Shown here in pieces: positions 17,831 to 26,497 of a stretch of 64,000 nucleotides of DNA. A model generated the notes under the pieces. It had not been told where the DNA came from. It searched no databases and saw only the letters and a list, made by a program, of their open reading frames with translations. Source of the stretch: Pantoea cypripedii (GTDB lineage: Bacteria; Pseudomonadota; Gammaproteobacteria; Enterobacterales; Enterobacteriaceae); assembly GCF_011395035.1 (NCBI RefSeq), contig NZ_CP024768.1, positions 1,623,732-1,687,731 on the forward strand, given 5' to 3'. A program made the translations under genes and the position numbers. Each line of letters begins with the position of its first letter. The stretch's first letter is position 1.

Positions 17831-17835
17831 GGATA

Positions 17836-18051
17836 TTATTTACTGTTAAACCAAACGTAAAACCGAAACAGCCCGGAATAAAATGCGTAAGCACCGATTA
17901 GCATAAAAACCCAGGATAATACTCCCAGCCAGCCATGTGTGTTCATTGGGCTACATGGTGCGGCCTGATTCGAAAGGGGTAATATCGTAAATAACCAGAT
18001 TAAATTTACTAAAAACCGACGCCTGGGCGTGCCAGATACGAAGCCATTCAT
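17836..18051 (-). CDS. Small predicted membrane protein
   Basis: I do not recognise this 71-residue protein. A hydrophobic stretch lies around residues 12-28 (FLVNLIWLFTILPL) and a second around 42-65 (GWLGVLSWVFMLIGAYAFYSGLF), so two membrane segments, or a signal sequence plus anchor, are likely. GGGAATACACT precedes the ATG and a good terminator follows, both of which support a real gene. It lies 76 bp downstream of a lipoprotein gene in the same direction and may be cotranscribed with it. Confidence 0.6.
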   Translation of the reverse strand: MNGFVSGTPRRRFLVNLIWLFTILPLSNQAAPCSPMNTHGWLGVLSWVFMLIGAYAFYSGLFRFYVWFNSK

Positions 18052-18127
18052 AGTGTATTCCCATCACCAGTAGCACTGTCCAGTAATATTATCAGAAAAG
18101 CGATTTCCGCCATCCTTCGGCTTATAG

Positions 18128-18538
18128 TCACCCCCGTCCTTCAAAACCATCCATATAGGTTTCCGATATTGCCTTAGCCATATTGTCTCGCCAGCGCGGT
18201 GATATATTTTCCTTGTATTCCTTCCCGGCGAATTGGGAGGTGCCATGAATGGATTTTAAGAATTCATCACTACGATAATAATTAACGCGTTGCTGTACAT
18301 CTGCTGCCGTTAATCCTGCCTCACGATCTTTTTTTCCCTGTTGCCAGAACTGCTCGAAAAAAGGTGTCATCAGGCGGATTGAGTCCGCTTTATTCATTCT
18401 GAAGTTTGGGTCGTTATCATCAATAGTATGAACAAAATGAATGGCATGGCGCTTTGCACTGTTGTCTGGCTGGGCACAACTACTAAGGAAAACAAGGGAT
18501 AGCGCGATGGCGCTTAGCGTCAGGGTATTTTTAAGCAT
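18128..18538 (-). CDS. Lipoprotein, Exc2-like family
   Basis: The 136-residue product has a lipoprotein signal peptide with lipobox LSSC (VFLSSCAQ), so it should be lipid-anchored. The body (HAIHFVHTIDDNDPNF, RVNYYRSDEF) resembles what I remember of the Exc2-family lipoproteins named after plasmid entry-exclusion proteins. That link is from memory only. ATG 18538 follows GGAATATAAC. No exclusion function should be assumed for a chromosomal copy. It may form a unit with the small membrane protein downstream. Confidence 0.65.
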   Translation of the reverse strand: MLKNTLTLSAIALSLVFLSSCAQPDNSAKRHAIHFVHTIDDNDPNFRMNKADSIRLMTPFFEQFWQQGKKDREAGLTAADVQQRVNYYRSDEFLKSIHGTSQFAGKEYKENISPRWRDNMAKAISETYMDGFEGRG

Positions 18539-18779
18539 GTTATATTCCATTATTTAGGTAAATATCAGGCAAAAGATTGGTGATTATTGCCGTCATTCCA
18601 TCAGTGATATCTGAGATCTGGCTTTTTATGCCGCAAAAAGGGTGCCTCTTTATTGACCAGGTTGTCAATCTTTTCCCGCAAAAAATAAACCAGGGTGATG
18701 CAGATAACATTCCCGAAAGTTGAGTCGTGTTTTTTGTCGGGCAAACCGTTATCGTCAGCGCTCAATGACAGGAGGGGTT

Positions 18780-18977
18780 ATGCAGGGTGTGATGAAGTTC
18801 ATTAAGGGCTGGCTGGTGTTTTCTCTGCTGTGGGGGATTTTTATGTGGTTTGTGTCCTGGCAGGCACAGGGGAAAGAGCCCGGCCTGGCAATCGTGATGA
18901 GTCTCTATGCGGGTCTGATTTATCAGGCGTTAATGACCATGGTGGCGCGCTATAAAACCCGTAAATCACAGGCCTGA
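18780..18977 (+). CDS. Small two-segment membrane protein
   Basis: This 65-residue protein is unrecognised. ATG 18780 follows a strong GACAGGAGGGGTT site, which rules out the longer frame. Two hydrophobic stretches are visible (GWLVFSLLWGIFMWFVS and LAIVMSLYAGLIYQALMTMV), with a basic tail RYKTRKSQA. It therefore looks like a hairpin inner-membrane protein with a cytoplasmic C-terminus. No neighbour suggests a job. Confidence 0.65.
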   Translation: MQGVMKFIKGWLVFSLLWGIFMWFVSWQAQGKEPGLAIVMSLYAGLIYQALMTMVARYKTRKSQA

Positions 18978-19090
18978 TTTTTTGCATCTGCTCAACGCTC
19001 ACCACGCAGCTTTGCGCTGTACTGACACTAATTTACATAGCCTCAGGCAAGCTAAGCGCACTTTTGGATCATTGTTAGGGTGAGTGGATA

Positions 19091-19291
19091 ATGAGGAAGA
19101 TGCCGCTGGCTGCCTGGTTTTTTCTGTTGCTGTCTTTTGGGTCCTGTGCGCAACCGCTACCTGCGCCCCCCAGTATGCATTTATACAGTGGTCGCCACCT
19201 TGATTCAGGTAACAACGGTATGGCTGATGTGGCAGAAACGCCGGACGAACATATTCAGGAAAGGCGTGATGACGTGGGATATCATCAGTAA
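19091..19291 (+). CDS. Possible small exported protein
   Basis: A 66-residue frame begins MRKMPLAAWFFLLLSFGSCAQ, a plausible signal sequence with a cysteine in a non-ideal lipobox (FGSC). GGGTGAGTGGATA precedes the ATG. The rest is polar with no recognised domain. It ends 29 bp before the chitinase terminator, tail to tail with it. It could be real or chance. Confidence 0.4.
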   Translation: MRKMPLAAWFFLLLSFGSCAQPLPAPPSMHLYSGRHLDSGNNGMADVAETPDEHIQERRDDVGYHQ

Positions 19292-19319
19292 TCCTGGCTG
19301 CAGCCCCAATGTTGATGAA

Positions 19320-19349
19320 TAAAAAAGCTGCGATCGCAATGATCGCAGC
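19320..19349 (-). terminator. Terminator of the chitinase gene
   Basis: On the minus strand GCTGCGATC, loop ATTGC and GATCGCAGC form a perfect 9-bp stem followed by TTTTTT, 27 bp after the chitinase stop. Confidence 0.93.
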
Positions 19350-19375
19350 GAGGATGAGTGGTTAACTCTGTGGTG

Positions 19376-22375
19376 TTACTTGTTGTAGTACTTCCAGGCC
19401 TGAGTCCAGCTGATCCCTGTTTCTGGCTCGTAATGTAACTGAGACCATTCACCGGTCTGGCTACACCAACCTGCGATAACACATTGGAACAGCTTGCCTT
19501 TGTGTTGCACCACATCACCGGTTTTATAGTTGCTACCGTAAACCCATTCAGGATAACCCGTCGAATCAGCGAGCGCCGGAACGGTGATATCTTTCACCAG
19601 TGCGCGGGACTCCTTACCCGCCGTGACTGACACCGTGACTTTCAGGTTCTGTACCTGATTGGTTTTGTTAACGGTAAAACTCTGTGTAGCCAGTCCATTG
19701 CTGCCACCCTGGGCACCTGATGGAAGTGTCCACTTATAGGTTGGCACGCTGGTCGCCGCAGCAGAAGAAGATACGCCACCGGCGAAAGTGATGCTGCTGC
19801 CGTTGTCTGTGGGGAGGATGACTAATCCCAGAGCATCAATAAATGCCTGATCATTATTTTGTGCCTCTTGAGTGACTTCAATCGCATGCGTTTGCGTTGC
19901 CGAGCGCGCACCTTTCACACTTGAAGCATTAACTTCGACAAGGTAGTTACCAGCGGTCAGACCGGCTTTAATCTGTCCATTCTGGTCAATCCCATTCGCC
20001 ACGACCTGGGAGCCTTGTTTCAGTGTCCATTGATAACTAGCCTGGTCAAAATTCGCCATGGCCTGCATTTGGGCCGGACTTGCGGATGGCATGCTGGCTG
20101 AACCGGTAATCTCAACGGCGGGTTTCGCTACCTGAATGGTCACGAATGCTTCGCCAGATTTTTGTTTGCTGTTAGTGGCGGTCAAACGGAATGTTGCTGA
20201 AACATCAAACAGTCCCTTTGGCACCACAATTTCGGCAGATTCTTTATCGTAGGATTTAAGCGTGATTGCGCTACTCCCCTCGGTACGTTCCCACTTCCAG
20301 CTCACATCCTGCTGATTACTGCTGCCGGTAACCGTATAGCCAAAACCCATATCATTGGTACCGACGACGGAGAGCGTTGTTGTATTCAGCGATACCACCG
20401 GGGCCAGACTTTCGTCGGCGCTGGAAGTGCAGAAGTCTTCGCCGTTAAAGTTGTAACTGGCCGGTCCGGAGAGGATCTCATTGACTTTGGTCGGGATACC
20501 CTGCTGCGCTTCGAGGACCCTGGTATCAACAACCCCGTTATAGTTTTCGGTAAAGTTATAGTAGCTGCCGTTCGCCAGCTTATTACAAACAGCCGCGTTC
20601 ATACTATTCAGAATCAACCCATTATCGTTACTGGCCGCCCAGACAAACATGCCACCTAATTTATATTTTTTAAGCAGGTCACCTTTGGCAATCACTGAAC
20701 GCTGCGAGTCAAAGGTTTCAACCTGAGCCGTTGGATTACCATTTACCGAGGCGATGGGTTTCCAGATATAGGCCGCTTCAGCCTGTTTATCGTAATAGGT
20801 ATCCTGCTTCTTACTGATAAAGGTGTCGTACAATTCGCGATAGTCAGTCACACCATTTTCAAAGGTTCCATTACTGCCAAGCCCTTTACGGCTGACCTCT
20901 TCGCCATTGGCAATCCCATGCCAGAAAAGTTTGTCATGCTGGGGTTTGACGCTGACACTGTGCCAGCCCCGGCTATAGGCAGCGGCACCCACCACCAGTT
21001 TTTCGGAGGGGAAGTCCGGGTTATTATCGAGAATGGCTTTTACTGCGCCTTCGGTACTGAAACCGCGTTGCGCCTGTTCGCCAGTCATATCGTTACCCTG
21101 ACCATCAATAACGATATTGCCCGCTTCGTCTTTGATTTTGTTCTGATTACCCTGCTGGTAATAGGTTCCTGCAATCGGTTTGGCATAGACTCCCGCATGA
21201 TGGCCCGGGTTACGGGCAAAGGCACCGTACATGTCGTAAGTCATGATATTGATAAAATCAAAATCATCTTTCAGGCTGTTAAAATCGATTGCGGCGAGTT
21301 TAGCGGGTGAGGCGCTGACGGCGGCACTCAGCTGTTTACGTTGCGCACCACTATATTGGGCATCCAGAGCGGAGCGCAGTTGCCTGACCAGCGCCGTATA
21401 ATGTTCTCTTTCATTCTGGTAACCATCAATCGCCAGGTCACCCATGGCTGAGGTTCCGGTAAAGCCAACGAATTCCCAGTCAAGATCGATACCGTCAACG
21501 AAAGGATATTCGCTGAGGAAATTCATAATGGATTTAACGAAAATTTCGCGTCCTTCTTTGGTTTCTACCATCGCGTGGAACGGTGCGCTCATTGACCAGC
21601 CACCGACGGACACCATCACTTTCAGCTGTGGGTTCGCCTTCTTCATTCTTTCCAGCGCCTTCAGACCAAAATATGAGGCCTGAGGATCGTAACGCGAGAC
21701 GGAAAAATCACCCTGCTGTTTAGCGGGTGTATCGTTACCCTCCCAGCCGGTTTCTCCGTTTTCAACCGGAAAATTACCCTGACCGCACATCGCTTTCAGG
21801 ATTTTTTGCCCGCGCTCGTTACCTTCAGCGATCAGCCCGGTATTGTTAGTCACTGGCAGGGTCACATTACCCGGACGTTGTGCACCAAAATCACACAGGC
21901 CGAGGAAGCTCCAGAATATATGTGTCAGGTTTTTCGCCGGGACTAAATCAGCGGTATATGAGCGCTCCCAATAAGCCCACTCATCGAAATACATGCCGAC
22001 GATCTTATTACTGTTGAGCTGAAAGGGGACATTCTTTTCCAGATTCGCGGCAAATCCATTCTCGTTTTCACTGAGAATCAGGTTACTGCTATTACCGGAT
22101 GAAGGATAAATATCTCCTGGGTTAGTATATTCAACTTTGTAAACCTGGTAATTTTTGGGGCTGTGCGGATGCAGCCCATCCATATCATTGCTCCATGCTT
22201 TCCATTGTATTTTAGTTTTCAGGCGGTCACCACGATGGCGACTCACATCACCTGCGCTACCGTGGTGATCTGCAGCAATGGTGCCACTTTCTTCAGGTGT
22301 GACTTCCACGGCAAATGCATTACCACCGTATATCGCAGATAATGTCGCTATTGCAATTACTGATAACTTCTTCAT
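19376..22375 (-). CDS. Secreted GH18 chitinase with Ig/PKD-like and chitin-binding domains
   Basis: This is predicted to hydrolyse chitin outside the cell. The 999-residue protein starts MKKLSVIAIA (ATG 22375, GGAG upstream) with a signal peptide cut near residue 22. A large GH18 domain spans about residues 120-640. It has the SxGG motif (SVGGW, 256-260) and the full catalytic D294xxD297xD299xE301 motif in DGIDLDWEF. Two or three beta-rich PKD/Ig-like modules follow (about 670-930). The C-terminal 55 residues (GSNYKTGDVVQHKGKLFQC, GWC) are a CBM5/12-type chitin-binding module. It is a single-gene transcript with its own terminator. The architecture suits insect or fungal chitin use. No dedicated secretion system lies nearby. 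Confidence 0.93.
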   Translation of the reverse strand: MKKLSVIAIATLSAIYGGNAFAVEVTPEESGTIAADHHGSAGDVSRHRGDRLKTKIQWKAWSNDMDGLHPHSPKNYQVYKVEYTNPGDIYPSSGNSSNLILSENENGFAANLEKNVPFQLNSNKIVGMYFDEWAYWERSYTADLVPAKNLTHIFWSFLGLCDFGAQRPGNVTLPVTNNTGLIAEGNERGQKILKAMCGQGNFPVENGETGWEGNDTPAKQQGDFSVSRYDPQASYFGLKALERMKKANPQLKVMVSVGGWSMSAPFHAMVETKEGREIFVKSIMNFLSEYPFVDGIDLDWEFVGFTGTSAMGDLAIDGYQNEREHYTALVRQLRSALDAQYSGAQRKQLSAAVSASPAKLAAIDFNSLKDDFDFINIMTYDMYGAFARNPGHHAGVYAKPIAGTYYQQGNQNKIKDEAGNIVIDGQGNDMTGEQAQRGFSTEGAVKAILDNNPDFPSEKLVVGAAAYSRGWHSVSVKPQHDKLFWHGIANGEEVSRKGLGSNGTFENGVTDYRELYDTFISKKQDTYYDKQAEAAYIWKPIASVNGNPTAQVETFDSQRSVIAKGDLLKKYKLGGMFVWAASNDNGLILNSMNAAVCNKLANGSYYNFTENYNGVVDTRVLEAQQGIPTKVNEILSGPASYNFNGEDFCTSSADESLAPVVSLNTTTLSVVGTNDMGFGYTVTGSSNQQDVSWKWERTEGSSAITLKSYDKESAEIVVPKGLFDVSATFRLTATNSKQKSGEAFVTIQVAKPAVEITGSASMPSASPAQMQAMANFDQASYQWTLKQGSQVVANGIDQNGQIKAGLTAGNYLVEVNASSVKGARSATQTHAIEVTQEAQNNDQAFIDALGLVILPTDNGSSITFAGGVSSSAAATSVPTYKWTLPSGAQGGSNGLATQSFTVNKTNQVQNLKVTVSVTAGKESRALVKDITVPALADSTGYPEWVYGSNYKTGDVVQHKGKLFQCVIAGWCSQTGEWSQLHYEPETGISWTQAWKYYNK

Positions 22376-22563
22376 CCCTAAATCTCCAGTGTTTAATTCC
22401 GTAACAAGAATAAACAAAATATGTCAGGAGAGGGTTGAGGAAGTTCTTTGCAATAATAAGAATAAGAGAAGTGGCAGGAGAAATTTCTCAGTCAGGCGGA
22501 ATAATAAAAATAAGGGGTAGTTAGCGGGATGATATTTGCGCCTCCGTGCGCAACCTGAAATGC

Positions 22564-22812
22564 TTATTTCCTTCCCAGCAGAAAACCGACAACGATACCG
22601 ACACTGGCTGCCAGCGCTAATCCGGTCACCGGATTTTCACGTACGCTTTTAATGACGCAATCAGCAGCATCCTGGGCCGCATAGCTGGCCTTTGCCGGAT
22701 AACGTCGGGCTGCACCTTTGAGTTGATGGCGGCGTGAACCCGTGACTTCGCCCACTTTCTCTTCTACTGCTCCTGCTGCTTCATTCAGTTTTGCTTCCGC
22801 TTTTCCAGTCAT
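22564..22812 (-). CDS. YqjD/ElaB/YgaM-like membrane-anchored protein
   Basis: This 82-residue protein begins MTGKAEAKLNEAAGAVEEKV, resembling CsbD/YqjD-type helical stress proteins. It ends in a glycine-rich membrane segment (GLALAASVGIVVGFLLGRK) typical of the ElaB/YqjD/YgaM family, whose E. coli members tether ribosomes to the inner membrane in stationary phase. AGGGAG precedes ATG 22812. The much longer frame upstream lacks a start site and was rejected. Confidence 0.75.
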   Translation of the reverse strand: MTGKAEAKLNEAAGAVEEKVGEVTGSRRHQLKGAARRYPAKASYAAQDAADCVIKSVRENPVTGLALAASVGIVVGFLLGRK

Positions 22813-22964
22813 AAATGACTCCCTGATGGTTGTGAATCTCTCTTTCAGCGTAGTCAGGGAATGCGTCACCAGCAACCGCGAGGGACATCGGCTTGTAACA
22901 GGGGTTTGCAGGATGGCGGAATTCTGTCCAGGCTTGGTAAAGGTAATGAGCGTCAGGAGGAGTG

Positions 22965-23171
22965 ATGAAACGTGACGTATTAAATGAGGACGATTATGAC
23001 GAAGTTTGTCGGGTGATTGGTGATGCGGTGATTGTGCTGGCGGAATGCGGGCACGAAACCAAAAGAGAAGAAATCGCTGACCTGCTGAAGCGTACCCGCC
23101 ACCATCGCGCCCATGATGAGCGCGATGAGCAACGGATGCTGGAACATGCGATCCGGCTGGTAAAGCCATAA
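22965..23171 (+). CDS. Small helical protein, FumD/AriR-like (tentative)
   Basis: A 68-residue acidic and basic helical protein starts MKRDVLNEDDYDEVC at ATG 22965, directly after a strong AGGAGG. The pattern (C-R-V-I-G-D-A-V, then a linker, then a terminal helix AIRLV) recalls the FumD and YmgB/AriR small-protein group, but I would not assign a function. It lies between two minus-strand genes. Confidence 0.5.
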   Translation: MKRDVLNEDDYDEVCRVIGDAVIVLAECGHETKREEIADLLKRTRHHRAHDERDEQRMLEHAIRLVKP

Positions 23172-23209
23172 TAGACATACCGGACGTCCGGCGTGACGTC
23201 CGGCCTTAT

Positions 23210-24217
23210 TTATTCCAGCAGCACACCCTGAATCAGGCTGGCTTTCACCACCGTGACATCTTTAATTCCCAGAGCACGCATATAGCCTTCAACCAGCAGC
23301 AAGTTGCTCACGTCGGTGGCGCGATAATCACCAGACAGTTCACTATCGCCTTTCCATACCTGTTGCTTTGACGCCTGCTCAAGTGCGGCCAGATCATATT
23401 GATGACCTTTCAGTTTCAGCTGATTCTTAATTGAGAAACCGTGCACACCGCCGATACCAATCACCCGACGGGTGCTGAGGTCCTGTTTAATTTGTGCCGG
23501 AACATCGTTGTGAGCATAAAACTCAACAAAACGCAGCACAGAAGGGCGCCAGGAACCGATAGGATTCGCAGAGGCTGCGGACGGCTGATTTTTCAACACA
23601 TCAACAATGAAGTTTTTCAGCGTCACTGAAGCCAGTTTGCCCTGATACACATCTGACACGGCTTGTCCCTGCTGTTCGCGCCAGGCGGTCATCTGCATCG
23701 AACCGCCACCAATGTCCCATACCAGCAGATCCTCATCGCGCAGTTTTGGATCATTGAGTGCGGCTTTAGCGGAGCGGAAACCCAGCTCGGCTTCCTGCTG
23801 CTGGCTGATGATTTTCAGCTGCACACCCGCCTGCTGATTAAAGCGGTCAATCACTGCCTGGCCGTTACCGGCGGAACGGAAAACGGCGGTTGCAACGCCG
23901 CTGATACGTTGCGGATGATAGCGTTGCGCCTGGGTCACCAGTTGTTGTAAAGCGTGCAATCCCTGCTGCTGGATAGCCTCATCCAGCTGATTGTTGCCGG
24001 AGTGGGCCAGCGCGTCGTTGAAACCAATCGGGCGCTGGTCCTCAAATAAAACTTTCCCGAGTTGATGCTGGCAGATATTCACCTCAGTGACAGCAATTTT
24101 GGTAGTACCAGAACCCATATCGATACCGGCTCGCGTTTGCCAGCAATCTTCGGCAAAGGCCAGTGACGGCAGGGCGACAACAAACAACAGAGTGACAATA
24201 CGCACAACAAATCTCAT
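23210..24217 (-). CDS. Exported Ppx/GppA-like phosphatase
   Basis: The 335-residue protein belongs to the Ppx/GppA (exopolyphosphatase/pppGpp phosphatase) sugar-kinase/actin-fold family. IDMGSGTTKIAVTEV is the phosphate-1 motif, a conserved E-A-E-L-G follows (EAELGFRSAKAAL) and DIGGGSMQM is phosphate-2. Unlike cytoplasmic Ppx and GppA it begins with a clear Sec signal peptide (FVVRIVTLLFVVALPSLAFA-ED), so it should act in the periplasm. It also lacks the C-terminal HD-type extension of full Ppx. The ATG follows CAGGAGTCACC. The next gene upstream starts 35 bp away in the same direction. Confidence 0.85.
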   Translation of the reverse strand: MRFVVRIVTLLFVVALPSLAFAEDCWQTRAGIDMGSGTTKIAVTEVNICQHQLGKVLFEDQRPIGFNDALAHSGNNQLDEAIQQQGLHALQQLVTQAQRYHPQRISGVATAVFRSAGNGQAVIDRFNQQAGVQLKIISQQQEAELGFRSAKAALNDPKLRDEDLLVWDIGGGSMQMTAWREQQGQAVSDVYQGKLASVTLKNFIVDVLKNQPSAASANPIGSWRPSVLRFVEFYAHNDVPAQIKQDLSTRRVIGIGGVHGFSIKNQLKLKGHQYDLAALEQASKQQVWKGDSELSGDYRATDVSNLLLVEGYMRALGIKDVTVVKASLIQGVLLE

Positions 24218-24252
24218 GGTGACTCCTGTCAGAGAAAAGATAAAAAGGAAAG

Positions 24253-24804
24253 CTAACGTGCGCCGCGATAAGCCGGATACCAGCTCACAAGAAAATGGCG
24301 CAGATGGTCAAAACACCACTCGGCATCTTCGGCCTGCTGGCAGTAGTAGCGAATGGTGATTTTTTCGTAGCGCAGATGGCGCTGCTGAAGAGGGGACCAG
24401 CTCCAGTCCAGCACTGCACGGGCGTAATTAACCAGCGCACCCCCTGCCATGTTGTGCTGCTTCTCCTGGCGGGACAGGTACATTTCGAATGCCTGGTCGA
24501 GGCTGAGCGCTTCGTCCTTGCTGTTTGCCGAGAGCATCGGCCGGAAGGCCACATCAATAAAACCACATACCCCATCGTCGCGCTGCTGCCAGTCGCAGGC
24601 CAGCGTCATAAACAGGCCATCCTGCAAATTCACCTCTTCCAGCAAACGGCGCAGATTGGCAGAGTGCTGACAGACTCTCACCTCTTCAATGCGATCGGTT
24701 TCCAGCGTCAGATCGATGCCACAGGGATTGACTGAGCCATCCACATTCGTGGTCGCCGGAAAGGGAAACTCAATATAGCCGTTATTGTCGAGACTCTTTT
24801 CCAT
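24253..24804 (-). CDS. Conserved protein of unknown function
   Basis: I do not recognise this protein of about 183 residues (MEKSLDNNGYIEFPFPATTN...). No signal peptide or membrane segment is visible. It has scattered tryptophans and tyrosines and several cysteines, including a possible metal- or disulfide-type pair in RYYCQQAEDAEWCF. ATG 24804 is chosen. A TTG at 24837 would add 11 residues. It ends 35 bp before the exported Ppx/GppA-like gene in the same direction, so cotranscription is likely. Confidence 0.6.
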   Translation of the reverse strand: MEKSLDNNGYIEFPFPATTNVDGSVNPCGIDLTLETDRIEEVRVCQHSANLRRLLEEVNLQDGLFMTLACDWQQRDDGVCGFIDVAFRPMLSANSKDEALSLDQAFEMYLSRQEKQHNMAGGALVNYARAVLDWSWSPLQQRHLRYEKITIRYYCQQAEDAEWCFDHLRHFLVSWYPAYRGAR

Positions 24805-24865
24805 GACGCAGACCCGTAGCTTGACGATTCCTGACAATAAACCATCTTGCCGTGCGACGCACGGC

Positions 24866-25195
24866 TTACGGGCATGTCCAGGTGATCATGGTGTTTTGAT
24901 AAGGGTTGATCAGACGGAACTGCTTATCCGACAGGCGTTGAGCATAATAACCTTCGGATGTCACTGCAGAGGGCACGTACTGAAAACGGTCAGTGGAGTG
25001 CAGGCTGCCGCTTTGCACGGTGACACCCTCTTTGGTGACGGAAAACGCGTTAACCAGGTCGAAAATACGCGCTTCGGTGTTGCCCATCGCCTGACCATAA
25101 ATGGTGGCGACTTCGCCGGGGCAATCCACGCCTTTCGGGGCAGAACTGCAGCCAGCCAGTAACAATAGGGTGAGAACTACGGTGATTCGCAACAT
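24866..25195 (-). CDS. Predicted lipoprotein
   Basis: The 109-residue product starts MLRITVVLTLLLLAGCSS, a textbook lipoprotein signal with lipobox LAGC, so the mature protein is lipid-anchored. The mature part contains two further cysteines (VDCPGE and the terminal WTCP), which could form a disulfide. I do not recognise the family. ATG 25195 is preceded by CAGGAACAGGACC. The longer frame upstream is not supported. Confidence 0.7.
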   Translation of the reverse strand: MLRITVVLTLLLLAGCSSAPKGVDCPGEVATIYGQAMGNTEARIFDLVNAFSVTKEGVTVQSGSLHSTDRFQYVPSAVTSEGYYAQRLSDKQFRLINPYQNTMITWTCP

Positions 25196-25406
25196 GGTCC
25201 TGTTCCTGATTCGATCCCTGGTTTGCCGTGGCACCAAAGCATGCGCGATGACCACGATATGCTGATCATAGCAGGTCTGGTGCCGCTTCCCATTTGCTAT
25301 TTGTGTAATCGTTAAGCGAGGGGAATGTTAAAGGGTGACTTTGCTAGCAGATAAACGGTATTCTTGCCAGCATTGCGCATCAGCTTAGCAGAACAAAGGA
25401 AAAGTA

Positions 25407-25589
25407 ATGAAAGAAGAACAAGCCAGTCTAATGATTCTGCAGCACGCCATTGATAAACTCGAAGCCGACCAAAAACAGCAGGTGATGAATTGTGTATCGG
25501 CGCTGCGCGAGGTGATGCAGCAGTACCATCCTGATGACGCCGGACTGGCGCTGATGTTAGTGGCAGCTGAGGTTGCAGCCGAAGAGTAG
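25407..25589 (+). CDS. Small conserved cytoplasmic protein
   Basis: This 60-residue acidic, all-helical protein (MKEEQASLMILQHAIDKLE...) is preceded by AAAGGAAAAGTA. It is unrecognised. The regular heptad-like spacing of leucine, isoleucine and valine suggests a helical bundle or dimer. An imperfect hairpin follows the stop, which supports a real short transcript. Confidence 0.6.
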   Translation: MKEEQASLMILQHAIDKLEADQKQQVMNCVSALREVMQQYHPDDAGLALMLVAAEVAAEE

Positions 25590-25599
25590 GGCCAGCAGC

Positions 25600-25622
25600 G
25601 CGTCGTAAGGCTGTTACGGCGC
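25600..25622 (+). terminator. Hairpin after the 60-residue gene
   Basis: GCGTCGTAA and TTACGGCGC form a 9-bp stem with one mismatch around GGCTG. A short pyrimidine run (GAGTTTCTTC) follows, so it is a weak terminator. Confidence 0.4.
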
Positions 25623-25630
25623 GAGTTTCT

Positions 25631-25987
25631 TCACTGATTCATTTCCCCCACCAGCCAGCGGTGGATCACCCGCACAATGTAATGCTGCTGCTCCACGGAA
25701 AGCGGCTGATGTGCGGCAATGCCATGCCATTTTGCCAGGCAGCCGCGACAACAGGTTGCGGTAGCATGCTGGGCGATAAATACCGGGTGGCCGCGCATCG
25801 GCGTCTGCTTGCCGTCGTTATGCGGTTCGGCTTCCGCCAGGCGACGCGCGATAAAATCTGCAGCGTGCTGGTCGATGATTTCCGGTCCCTTATCCAGACA
25901 ATATTGACGTTCTTTCGCTCCCAGATGGAAGCGACGGCGAAAGGGCGATTGCGCCAGGCGGGCAAACAGCGCGTTTTCATCTCTCAT
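25631..25987 (-). CDS. DUF4186 family protein
   Basis: The 118-residue protein matches my memory of the DUF4186 family (FHLGAKERQYCLDKGPEIID, PMRGHPVFIAQHATATCCRG). A pair of adjacent cysteines (CCRGCL) with nearby histidines (RGHP, AQHAT, KWHG) suggests a metal site. This is inference, since the family has no known function. GGAGGATGTTGTT precedes the ATG. The C-terminal half is rich in aromatic residues and histidine. It is convergent with the small gene upstream. Confidence 0.8.
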   Translation of the reverse strand: MRDENALFARLAQSPFRRRFHLGAKERQYCLDKGPEIIDQHAADFIARRLAEAEPHNDGKQTPMRGHPVFIAQHATATCCRGCLAKWHGIAAHQPLSVEQQHYIVRVIHRWLVGEMNQ

Positions 25988-26149
25988 AACAACATCCTCC
26001 GCAGGCGATCATAACGCATTCGCGGCCCCGTGTGTTTGCCAGCGCCAGGCATTTCTGTGGTACAGGGTTCAGAGCACATTAGTCCTTGTCCTGGTTTGCC
26101 TGGCCTTATGCTGTGCTAAACCTGACTATGAGTCCAAAAGGAGGATGAG

Positions 26150-26374
26150 ATGAAAAAGACACTGTTTCTGATTGGTACTTTTAGTCTGGGCCTGCTGCTG
26201 GCAGGCTGTGCTTCTGATCATGTTATGCATACCAATGATGGTCAAACCATTGTCACCGAGGGTAAACCGGTGGTGGATAAGGACACTGGCATGATTACTT
26301 ACAAAGATATCTATGGCAAAGAACAGCAGATAAATCAAAGTCAGATCAAAGACATGTCTTCTGTCGATAATTGA
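26150..26374 (+). CDS. YgdI/YgdR-family lipoprotein
   Basis: The 74-residue protein has lipobox LLAGC in MKKTLFLIGTFSLGLLLAGC, followed by the small SH3-like DUF903 domain typical of YgdI/YgdR (HTNDGQTIVTEGKPVVDKDT, then TGMITYKDIYGKEQQI). It is presumably anchored in the envelope. Function is unknown in the family. AAAGGAGGATGAG gives a strong ribosome site. A hairpin follows the stop. Confidence 0.9.
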   Translation: MKKTLFLIGTFSLGLLLAGCASDHVMHTNDGQTIVTEGKPVVDKDTGMITYKDIYGKEQQINQSQIKDMSSVDN

Positions 26375-26396
26375 TTTGGTGACGCGATAACGTACC

Positions 26397-26415
26397 GGCC
26401 CGCATCTGGCGGGCC
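26397..26415 (+). terminator. Hairpin after the YgdI/YgdR-type gene
   Basis: GGCCCGC and GCGGGCC form a perfect 7-bp stem with loop ATCTG, 22 bp after the stop. It has only a short T-run (ATTTACC), so it is a moderate terminator. Confidence 0.5.
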
Positions 26416-26497
26416 ATTTACCGTCTTCACGCTGCATTTTGTGATACCCTCCGTAAAACCCCAATAAAATCATTATCTAACCTCAGCGGAGAATCCA

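Noticed and set aside
14709..17835. e14-like prophage at icd
   Set aside because: There is no integrase, no phage gene and no duplicated icd 3' end, so the island is not a recognisable prophage.
22813..23178. Long N-terminal extension of the YqjD-like gene
   Set aside because: The 122 extra residues have low-complexity shadow composition and overlap the divergent small gene. A strong ribosome site precedes ATG 22812.
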